Positions 57,738 to 64,000 of a stretch of DNA of 64,000 nt are shown here, piece by piece. The notes under the pieces were generated by a model that was not told where the DNA came from, did no database searches, and worked only from the letters and a program-made list of their open reading frames with translations. A program made the translations under genes and the position numbers. The stretch is taken from positions 1 to 64,000 of the forward strand of contig NZ_SELO01000008.1 in assembly GCF_004146235.1 (NCBI RefSeq), in the 5' to 3' direction. Origin of the DNA: Tropicimonas sp. IMCC6043. Lineage in GTDB: Bacteria > Pseudomonadota > Alphaproteobacteria > Rhodobacterales > Rhodobacteraceae. How positions within the stretch are numbered: position 1 is the stretch's first letter; each line of letters begins with the position of its first letter.

Positions 57738-57755
57738 GGGCGGGATTAACCGCCC
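57738..57755 (+). other. hairpin between motE and motA
   Basis: GGGCGG-GATTAA-CCGCCC, a perfect six-base stem in the only sizeable gap (78 bases) of this operon. No T-tract; it may adjust motA expression or stability. Confidence 0.5.
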
Positions 57756-57804
57756 TGACAGGTTTTCCCTGCACAACGGAACCACAAGCCAGTGGAGCGT
57801 TCGG

Positions 57805-58677
57805 ATGATCGGAATCATCGGGGTCATCGTCATCTTCATCATGGTGTTCGGCGGCTATATCGCGGCCGGCGGCAAGATGGCGATCATCCTGAAGTCCCTT
57901 CCGTACGAACTCATGATCATCGGCGGCGCGGCGATCGGCGCCTTTGTCATCTCCAACGATGTCCCCGCGATCAGGCATACGCTGAAAGATATCGGGAAGG
58001 TGTTCAAGGGACCGACCTGGCGACCGGAGGACTACCGGGATCTGCTCTGCCTGCTGTTCGAGTTGATCCGCCTGGCCCGGCAGAACCCGGTCGGGCTGGA
58101 GGAGCATATCGAGGCGCCCGCGGAATCCACGATCTTTGCCAACTACCCCAGGATCCTCAAGGACAAGGAAGCGATCGACCTGATCTGCGACACGCTCCGG
58201 TCCGCTTCGATGAACTATGACGATCCACACCAGGTCGAAGAGGTGCTCGAGAAACGGATGGACTCGAACCGGGAGTCCGCGCTGCATTCGAGCCATGCCC
58301 TCCAGGCCATGGCCGACGGGCTTCCGGCATTGGGCATCGTCGCCGCCGTGCTCGGCGTCATCAAGACGATGGGATCGATCGACCAGCCTCCGGAGATCCT
58401 CGGCCGGCTCATCGGGGGCGCTCTGGTCGGCACCTTTCTGGGTGTTTTCCTGGCATATGGCATTGTCGGCCCATTCGCCGCCAAGGTCGGGGATGTCACG
58501 CAGGAGGATGCGCATTTCTACCAGCTGATCCGGGAGGTGCTCGTCGCGAACCTGCACAGCCACGCCACGAATATCTGCATCGAGGTCGGTCGCCAGAACA
58601 CCCCAAGCCATATCAGGCCGAGCTTCTCCGAACTGGAAGAGGCTCTCAAGGACGTCAAGCAGAGAGAGGCTGTCTGA
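57805..58677 (+). CDS. motA: flagellar motor stator protein MotA
   Basis: MotA is the cytoplasm-facing part of the proton-driven stator. The 290-residue protein has four transmembrane helices, the first two near residues 1-55 (IGIIGVIVIFIMVFGGYIAA), the long cytoplasmic loop with the charged motor residues, and the last two in ALGIVAAVLGVIKTMG and GGALVGTFLGVFLAYGIVGP. The conserved prolines (SIDQPPE) are present. motB is not next to it. Its TGA overlaps the next ATG (TGATG). Confidence 0.95.
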   Translation: MIGIIGVIVIFIMVFGGYIAAGGKMAIILKSLPYELMIIGGAAIGAFVISNDVPAIRHTLKDIGKVFKGPTWRPEDYRDLLCLLFELIRLARQNPVGLEEHIEAPAESTIFANYPRILKDKEAIDLICDTLRSASMNYDDPHQVEEVLEKRMDSNRESALHSSHALQAMADGLPALGIVAAVLGVIKTMGSIDQPPEILGRLIGGALVGTFLGVFLAYGIVGPFAAKVGDVTQEDAHFYQLIREVLVANLHSHATNICIEVGRQNTPSHIRPSFSELEEALKDVKQREAV

Positions 58678-61004
58678 TGCGGACCTTCCTGATATCGGCC
58701 ATTTTGGCATTGGCGGCCAGCGCGGGCCACGCGGAGACTGTTCGGGTCCTGTCCGGCGAGCATGAGACCTTCTCGAGAATTGTTCTGGTCTTCGGCAGCG
58801 CGATTGGATGGAAGGAGTCAAGGAGCCGCGATGGCTACGAAATTGCCTTCGATCGCTCGGACATAGCCCTCGATCTGTCGCGCGTCTTCGAGAAGATTCC
58901 CAGGACACGGATTTCCGACATCGCCTTCGGGACCCCGGACGGTGTCCTCGCCCTGACCGTTCCCTGCGACTGCGACCTCGACATCTTCGAGGTGGGAAAG
59001 AACACGATCGCGCTTGATGTCCGGGACCGCGCCCCCCGGACGGGCGTAGGGCTCTCGTCCGATGTCCGCGAGCCAACGCTCGCATTTCCGTTTGGCGCCC
59101 CGGAGGCGTTTGAGACGCGCGCGGAAGCGACCGGAATCCTCCTGGGCCATGCGCTCGACAAGAGCCGGAACCGTTCGTCTGGAGATGTCGCGACAGCCGA
59201 GGACGCGGTACGGGTCCGGGACATGGAGCGCGCGTTGCTCGAACAACTCGGCCGCGCCGCGACCCAGGGCGTAGCCCGGATCGACCGGGACGCCGCGCCC
59301 GCAGATTTCGGGATGCCCGACGGGGATGTTTCCGGGGGTGAGTCCAGCCGACACATCCAGACGCGCACCGTGTTCGATTCAGTCCTGCAACCGGCGAAGG
59401 ACAGTTCGGGCAGCGGTGGCGCGGGCACGAAATGCTACGGCGAGGAGGTTCTGGACCTGTCCCAGTGGCTTTCGACGGATGATCCGGCCGAGGCGATCGC
59501 GCTGGCGCGCGTCGGATTGACCTCGGAACTCGACAAACCGGACGCGCGCCAGGTCGAAAACCTCGTCAGGACTTATCTCGCCTTCGGCTTCGGCGCCGAA
59601 GCGAAGGCGGTCCTCACCGAGTTCGACGTCGCGATCAAGGAACGGTCGCTCTATCTCGCCATGGCCTTGATCGTCGACGGTCTTGATCCCGAAACGGAGT
59701 TCGGCCGCTCGGGCGAAGCGAGTTGCGACGGCCCCACAGCCCTCTGGGCACTCGCCGCGCGCGCGCCCGGATCCGGACCGGACGATATCAACCTGACGTC
59801 CGTCCGGTCCTGGTTTGTCCGCCTGCCGCCGGCGCTGCGCATCCAGCTGGGACCACGGCTCGTCGAGACCCTGCTTGCCACCGGCCATTCTTCGGACGCC
59901 CGGGCCATTCGCGACGCGATTGCGCGCACGACGTCAGCGCCATCGACGGCGCTCATGATGGTCGACGCGCAGGAAGCGCTGGAAAGCGGCGACTACGACA
60001 CCGCGCTGGCAACCTTCTCCGAGGTGGTGGCGGATTCGGAGTCCGACGCACCCGAAGCGATGGCGAAACTGCTCCGAGGGATGAGGCTTGGCGGCCGCGT
60101 GTCAGCCGAAACCATACTCGACGCCGAAGCCCTGGCATTCGAACCAGGCGGCACGCCGGCTGGACAGTCCCTTTTCGAAGAAATCGTCTTGTCATGGGCA
60201 GCAGCTGGAGACTTCGATTCCAGCTGGCGAAACTGGGACGAACTCACAAGGCAGAGCCCCGGACGCAAATCGCCCGATTCGGTCTTTTCCGGCATGTTTC
60301 TCGAGATGATACGGCAAGGAGCCGATGGCAAGATTCTCCGCATCCTCAATTCCGATCACTCTGAGCCCTTGACCGAGTCCCTGAATCGGGAAACGAGGCT
60401 GGCGCTTGCAGAATGGCTCCTCGACGCCGGACAGCCGGTGCGCGCACGTGACATCCTGGCGTCTCTCGGTTCCGACAACGCGCTCGCCGTCCGGAGACTT
60501 CGGGCCAGACTCGCGCTGGAGTTAGGTCAACCAGCCTTCGCGTTGTCCCATATCGCCGCAGAGGACGATCCGCAGAGCCTTTCGCTGCGTGGCGAAGCAC
60601 TGTCGGCACTCGGCGATCACGCAGCGGCAGCGGACCTCTTCGCCCGTGCAGGCCAGTCCGAGGACTCTGCGCGGGAGGCGTGGTTGCTCGGAGATGTGGA
60701 GGTCGTCTCGGCCTTTGGCCGCCCCGAAGATGGTGCTTTTCTCCGCCTGATCGGTGCGCTCCCGGCAACGGGAGATGCCGCTTCCGACGACACGGCGGAC
60801 GGACAGCAATTGCTGTCCGGAGTACCCGGCCCTGTGCAGGAAAGCTCTGCGACAGGGGTATCTGGTGTCGTAGGGGCCCCGCTCGGCGACGCTCTCACAC
60901 TCGACAGCTCCAGAAATCTGATCGAGGCGAGCCGGACTGCGCGGGCTGCCATATTGAATCTGTTGAATACCGATGGTGACGGACCGGGGCGCGTTCTTGA
61001 GTGA
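58677..61004 (+). CDS. large secreted repeat protein of the motility operon, poorly characterised
   Basis: The 775-residue protein has a signal peptide (LISAILALAASAGHAE), then an N-terminal beta-rich region (VRVLSGEHETFSRIVLVFGS ... GYEIAFDRSDIALDLSRVFE) that reads like an AMIN-type wall-binding domain. A variable linker follows, then from about residue 250 an alpha-helical solenoid of TPR-like repeats (LVRTYLAFGFGAEAKAVLTE; ALESGDYDTALATFSEVV; GEALSALGDHAAAADLFARA). Translation is coupled to motA. A periplasmic motor or flagellar-ring role is inferred; TPR-containing motility proteins are known in alphaproteobacteria (I recall the name MotK, unverified here). Confidence 0.7.
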   Translation: MRTFLISAILALAASAGHAETVRVLSGEHETFSRIVLVFGSAIGWKESRSRDGYEIAFDRSDIALDLSRVFEKIPRTRISDIAFGTPDGVLALTVPCDCDLDIFEVGKNTIALDVRDRAPRTGVGLSSDVREPTLAFPFGAPEAFETRAEATGILLGHALDKSRNRSSGDVATAEDAVRVRDMERALLEQLGRAATQGVARIDRDAAPADFGMPDGDVSGGESSRHIQTRTVFDSVLQPAKDSSGSGGAGTKCYGEEVLDLSQWLSTDDPAEAIALARVGLTSELDKPDARQVENLVRTYLAFGFGAEAKAVLTEFDVAIKERSLYLAMALIVDGLDPETEFGRSGEASCDGPTALWALAARAPGSGPDDINLTSVRSWFVRLPPALRIQLGPRLVETLLATGHSSDARAIRDAIARTTSAPSTALMMVDAQEALESGDYDTALATFSEVVADSESDAPEAMAKLLRGMRLGGRVSAETILDAEALAFEPGGTPAGQSLFEEIVLSWAAAGDFDSSWRNWDELTRQSPGRKSPDSVFSGMFLEMIRQGADGKILRILNSDHSEPLTESLNRETRLALAEWLLDAGQPVRARDILASLGSDNALAVRRLRARLALELGQPAFALSHIAAEDDPQSLSLRGEALSALGDHAAAADLFARAGQSEDSAREAWLLGDVEVVSAFGRPEDGAFLRLIGALPATGDAASDDTADGQQLLSGVPGPVQESSATGVSGVVGAPLGDALTLDSSRNLIEASRTARAAILNLLNTDGDGPGRVLE

Positions 61005-61467
61005 CGCCGCCTCGGTCCGCATAGGCTGCGCCAGATAGATTTTCTCTACCGTAGCCCGGCGCTTTGTCCGCGGGCCGTCGGGATCGCAAAACCGTTCCAG
61101 TCACGGCGCGGTGTCGCGACGGTTGCGCCACTGCGCGGCACGACAGGAGGTTGGATCTTTCGGCCAAACGGAGCACGCGAGGTCCAAGGAAAGGCGTTCG
61201 CCGCATTGCGGAAATCCGGCAGCGGTGAATACTGGCAGCATGAGAATCGTCATGAGCACAAACGACCTCGTCGAATCCGGCGCCACGGGAAGGCCCTTGG
61301 CGGATCGCCTGGCCTCGGCCGGGACTAAACAATTCTTCGCAGCATCTCACGCCGGACCGACGCAGAGGATTGGCAGCGATTGCGCCACCATTCGTGCCTC
61401 CACCCCGGATCCTTCGTCCGGGGCCACTGCGCCCAAACCGACTATCAGCCGAGAGGCCGCCTAATCC
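61005..61467. other. intergenic region before the glycerate kinase gene
   Basis: 463 bases. A plus-strand frame (61111-61464) and a minus-strand frame (61101-61286) are open but neither resembles a protein family. A CCCCGGA / TCCGGGG hairpin lies at 61403-61423, 45 bases before the kinase ATG, possibly a leader structure. No gene called. Confidence 0.45.
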
Positions 61468-62730
61468 ATGACTTCCCCCGAAGCCCTCCTGCGCGACATG
61501 TTCCAGGCAGCGGTCGACGCTGCCCAGCCAGAACTCTGCGTTCCGCCCGCCCTTCCGGCATGGCCGGATAAGGGTCGCCTCCTGGTGATCGGCGCCGGTA
61601 AGGCTTCCGCCGCCATGGCCCGCGCCGCGGAGCGCCATTACGGTCGACCGCTGGGGGGGCTTGTGGTCACGCGATACGGCTATGCTGTGGAGTGCGAGGG
61701 CATCGAGATCGTCGAAGCAGCGCATCCGGTGCCCGACGCTGCGGGCCACGCCGCGGCCGGCCGCATGCTGGAACTTGTGCAGGGTCTGGGCGAGAACGAC
61801 ATTGTCCTCTGCCTGATCTCGGGAGGTGGCTCGGCGCTTCTGCCCTTCCCGCTCGATGGCGTCAGCCTCGAGGACAAGCAGGCGGTCAACCGCGAGCTCC
61901 TGAAATGCGGCGCCACGATCACCGAGATGAACTGCGTTCGCCGACATCTGTCGGCGATCAAGGGCGGCCGGCTTGCCGCGGCCTGCGCCCCGGCCAAGGT
62001 CGTCAACCTGCTTATCTCGGACGTTCCGGGCGACAGCCCGTCCAATATTGCCTCCGGCCCCACTGTTGGCGACCCGACCAGCGTCGCCGACGCGTTGGAA
62101 ATCATCGACCGGTATCGCCTCAACCTGCCCGGTCATCTTCGACAGGTTCTGGAGAGGGTGGACGCAGAGAGCGTCAAACCGGACGACCCGCGGCTGTCCC
62201 GGGTGGAAACACATCTCGTCGCCACGCCGCAGAAGTCGCTCGAAAAGGCCGCCGACGTGGCGCGCAAGGCGGGGTATTCCGTCCATATCCTCGGCGATTC
62301 CATCGAAGGCGAGGCGAGCGAGGTCGGCATCGTGCTGGCCGGGATCACCCATCAAGTCGTGCGCCACGGTCAACCCTTCGCGCGCCCCTGCGTTCTGCTC
62401 TCCGGCGGCGAAACCACCGTGACGCTCCGCGGCACCGGCCGCGGCGGGCGCAATGTCGAGTTTCTGCTGTCGCTGGCCAACGAACTTGGCCGGCTGAGCG
62501 GTGTCTACGCGATTGCCGCGGATACAGACGGGGTGGACGGCGTGGAAGAAATCGCCGGCGCGATCTGCGGCCCCGACACGCTGGCCCGCGCGCTCGAGCT
62601 GGGCATTCTGCCGCGTGCGAGTCTGGCGAACAATGACGGCCACGGCTTTTTCGAAGCGCTCGGAGATCAGGTTGTGACCGGGCCGACCATGACCAATGTC
62701 AACGATTTCAGGGCGATCCTGATCTCCTGA
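61468..62730 (+). CDS. glycerate 2-kinase (MOFRL family, TtuD/GckA type)
   Basis: The 420-residue protein phosphorylates glycerate at position 2, feeding the serine cycle, tartrate or glyoxylate catabolism. It has LLVIGAGKASAAMARAAERH, the substrate loop CLISGGGSALLPFPLDGVSL, LISDVPGDSPSNIASGPTVG and the C-terminal MOFRL domain (LSGGETTVTLRGTGRGGRNV, YAIAADTDGVDGVEEIAGA, MTNVNDFRAILIS). Older annotations call such proteins hydroxypyruvate reductase. No pathway neighbours. Confidence 0.92.
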   Translation: MTSPEALLRDMFQAAVDAAQPELCVPPALPAWPDKGRLLVIGAGKASAAMARAAERHYGRPLGGLVVTRYGYAVECEGIEIVEAAHPVPDAAGHAAAGRMLELVQGLGENDIVLCLISGGGSALLPFPLDGVSLEDKQAVNRELLKCGATITEMNCVRRHLSAIKGGRLAAACAPAKVVNLLISDVPGDSPSNIASGPTVGDPTSVADALEIIDRYRLNLPGHLRQVLERVDAESVKPDDPRLSRVETHLVATPQKSLEKAADVARKAGYSVHILGDSIEGEASEVGIVLAGITHQVVRHGQPFARPCVLLSGGETTVTLRGTGRGGRNVEFLLSLANELGRLSGVYAIAADTDGVDGVEEIAGAICGPDTLARALELGILPRASLANNDGHGFFEALGDQVVTGPTMTNVNDFRAILIS

Positions 62731-63223
62731 ACACGGGCAGCGCAGCCCCGTTCGTCACGGCCCGGCAAGAATCCGACAGCCAGCGCAAGCCGGTGATGAC
62801 TCTCGTTTTTACATTTTGTTAACCGAGCCGCACCCATCGTGGGCTCGATGGCCCTCTGCATGTGGGGCGCTCGGTGTTGACGTCTCGAATGGCGATCAGG
62901 CTCGTGCGCGATCTGGATAGGGGACGGTGGTTGGGGAAAGAGATAAGGGTATCGCACGACATTGCCGGAACCACGAGGACGCACCGAACCGGTGTCACGC
63001 CTCACACGGTGCTCCGTGCCGACCTTGCCGGCTTCACCGCCCGGGTCCTGCCCGCCCGCCTCGACCGGACGGCCTCCAATCCCAATGGCTGCAGGTCTGG
63101 TCGCATCGGCGCGGCGCAGAGGGGATGTACGGAGGAGGCTCGCGGGGTCGCAGGCGGATCCGGCCGTAACGCGCCGCCATTCGTCATGCGGGAGTAGCTG
63201 GAGGTTTCGGTAGGGGTTGACCG
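62731..63223. other. intergenic region before the GGDEF gene
   Basis: 493 bases. AT-rich near 62800-62825 (TTTACATTTTGTTAACC), likely a promoter. A plus-strand frame (62862-63197, about 111 residues) is open but lacks recognisable motifs and a ribosome-binding site, so I do not call it. Confidence 0.45.
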
Positions 63224-64000
63224 ATGGGTAAGGGGGAAAAGCGGGAGACCGGATTGCCGGAACCCGCATCTGTTTGGCAGACGATCAAAAACAGCGACGC
63301 GCTTTTCGCGGTGTTCGGCGAAGACGGCCGGTTGCTTACCGCCTCGCTTGGTCTTGTCGCCGCCACCGGCCACACCCTAAAAGACCTTCGTGGTTATCCT
63401 CCCGATATCCGAAATGCCATTCTCGGGCTGCCAGCCTGGGACAAGTTCGTTGCAACCTCCAACGAGCAGGGTGCCTTTCGCACGACCTCCTGGCTTCGCC
63501 GGGTGGACGGGACCGCATCGCGATTCCTGCTCACGGTGACTCCGACGGTGGCAAGGGGCGCCGTGGGCCGGCATTTCGTCATCCAGGCGATCGACACGTC
63601 CGGCGATCCCGGCTTGTACGACCGGCCGGAGCAACAGGTCTACCGGGATCGCCTGACCGGTCTGCACAACCGCCGCTTCCTCAAGGACACGATTAACCAT
63701 CTGGAGGAGACTGGTGTTTCGCTCGCGTTGCTGATCGTCGACCTCGTTGATTTCGGCGAGATCAACGAAACTTTCGGCCATGAGGCCGGCGACGACGTCC
63801 TTTGCAAGGTTGGGGGTATCCTGACAGAACTGGCCCCGCCCGGGGGAACGACCGCGCGTCTGTGCAGCGACAAGTTCGCCCTGCTGCTTGGTGGCATCGA
63901 ACCGGGTCGCGATGCGGAGGATCTTGCCGACGAGATCCTGACGGCGATTTCCCGCCCGATGTCGGTTCACGACGAGACCGTGCGGGTGACCGGTCTCGCC
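63224..64000 (+). CDS. GGDEF-domain protein with degenerate active site, partial (runs off the window)
   Basis: An open frame from ATG 63224 (AGGGG eight bases upstream) to the window end, 259 codons. Residues ~18-120 form a PAS-like sensor region (ALFAVFGEDGRLLTASLGLV). A GGDEF domain begins at VYRDRLTGLHNRRFLKD and continues LLIVDLVDFGEINETFGHEA and GDDVLCKVGGIL. The catalytic GG(D/E)EF is replaced by CSDKF (TARLCSDKFALLLGG), so diguanylate cyclase activity is probably lost; the fold may bind GTP. VRVTGLA at the end is the usual lead into a GGDEF-EAL pair, so a phosphodiesterase domain may follow. Confidence 0.85.
   Translation, partial: MGKGEKRETGLPEPASVWQTIKNSDALFAVFGEDGRLLTASLGLVAATGHTLKDLRGYPPDIRNAILGLPAWDKFVATSNEQGAFRTTSWLRRVDGTASRFLLTVTPTVARGAVGRHFVIQAIDTSGDPGLYDRPEQQVYRDRLTGLHNRRFLKDTINHLEETGVSLALLIVDLVDFGEINETFGHEAGDDVLCKVGGILTELAPPGGTTARLCSDKFALLLGGIEPGRDAEDLADEILTAISRPMSVHDETVRVTGLA

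Noticed and set aside
61101-61464. Overlapping frames on both strands before the glycerate kinase, one with a hydrophobic start (MTILMLPVFTAAGFPQC).
   Set aside because: Neither has a well-spaced ribosome-binding site or recognisable family, and codon bias is weaker than in neighbouring genes. A small peptide cannot be excluded.
62862-63197. 111-codon plus-strand frame before the GGDEF gene.
   Set aside because: Arg/Gly/Thr-rich translation without motifs; probably noncoding leader.

Overview
The window looks like chromosome of an alphaproteobacterium of the order Rhodobacterales (Rhodobacter/Roseobacter relatives). By eye it is roughly two-thirds G+C with strongly GC-biased third codon positions. 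It carries an alphaproteobacterial LexA box (GTTC-N7-GTTC). Gene neighbourhoods (secA / parvulin isomerase / argJ / mutT; rimP-nusA-ylxR-infB; rnd-kdsD-lptC-lptA-lptB followed by hpf-ptsN; slt and dapA near smpB) are those I associate with that group. This is inference from gene content and signals; no 16S rRNA or database match was available. I found no rRNA, tRNA, CRISPR array or intact mobile element.

Layout. 1-3 kb: an SOS-controlled imuB, a decayed IS481-type transposase tail, and alkB. 3-6 kb: dnaK-dnaJ. 6-8 kb: a secreted binding-protein/OmpA fusion and a small membrane-anchored protein. 8-13.9 kb: secA divergent from a parvulin-argJ-mutT operon, then a 45-codon gene with its own AT-rich leader and terminator. 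14-19.4 kb: translation/transcription operon rimP-nusA-ylxR-infB on the minus strand. 19.5-27.3 kb: a DedA-type membrane protein with an unknown partner, an IlvD/Edd-family sugar-acid dehydratase, a frameshifted secreted protein, prolyl iminopeptidase, ubiG and a class A penicillin-binding protein. 27.4-31.4 kb: two tandem glnK-amtB units with related promoters and almost identical glnK genes. 31.5-42 kb: a rhodanese, an aromatic aminotransferase, an acetyltransferase, a mercaptopyruvate sulfurtransferase, smpB, dapA, a PliG-like lysozyme inhibitor, a soluble lytic transglycosylase, an EamA exporter and an mnmD / FAD-oxidoreductase divergent pair. 42-46.8 kb: an orphan Tat-exported molybdopterin reductase and small envelope proteins. 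46.4-51.1 kb: a polysaccharide cassette (cysQ-kdsB, galU, galE) bordered by a truncated capsule-export permease and glycosyltransferase remnants. 51.1-56 kb: ptsN, hpf and the lipopolysaccharide transport/KDO operon. 56.2-61 kb: flagellar motor genes fliL, an unnamed gene, motE, motA and a large secreted repeat protein, behind a candidate CtrA site. 61.5-64 kb: glycerate 2-kinase and the start of a GGDEF protein with a degenerate active-site motif.

How the genes work together. Most of the window is core housekeeping: protein folding and export, translation, cell wall, LPS assembly and nitrogen sensing. The accessory signals are the duplicated PII/ammonium-channel units, the eroded polysaccharide genes, the PliG-like gene between dapA and slt, and the five-gene flagellar block whose last member is poorly characterised. 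I did not see an obviously new defence or mobile system. The best candidates for new biology are the flagellar block (56.2-61 kb) and the tandem glnK-amtB duplication.
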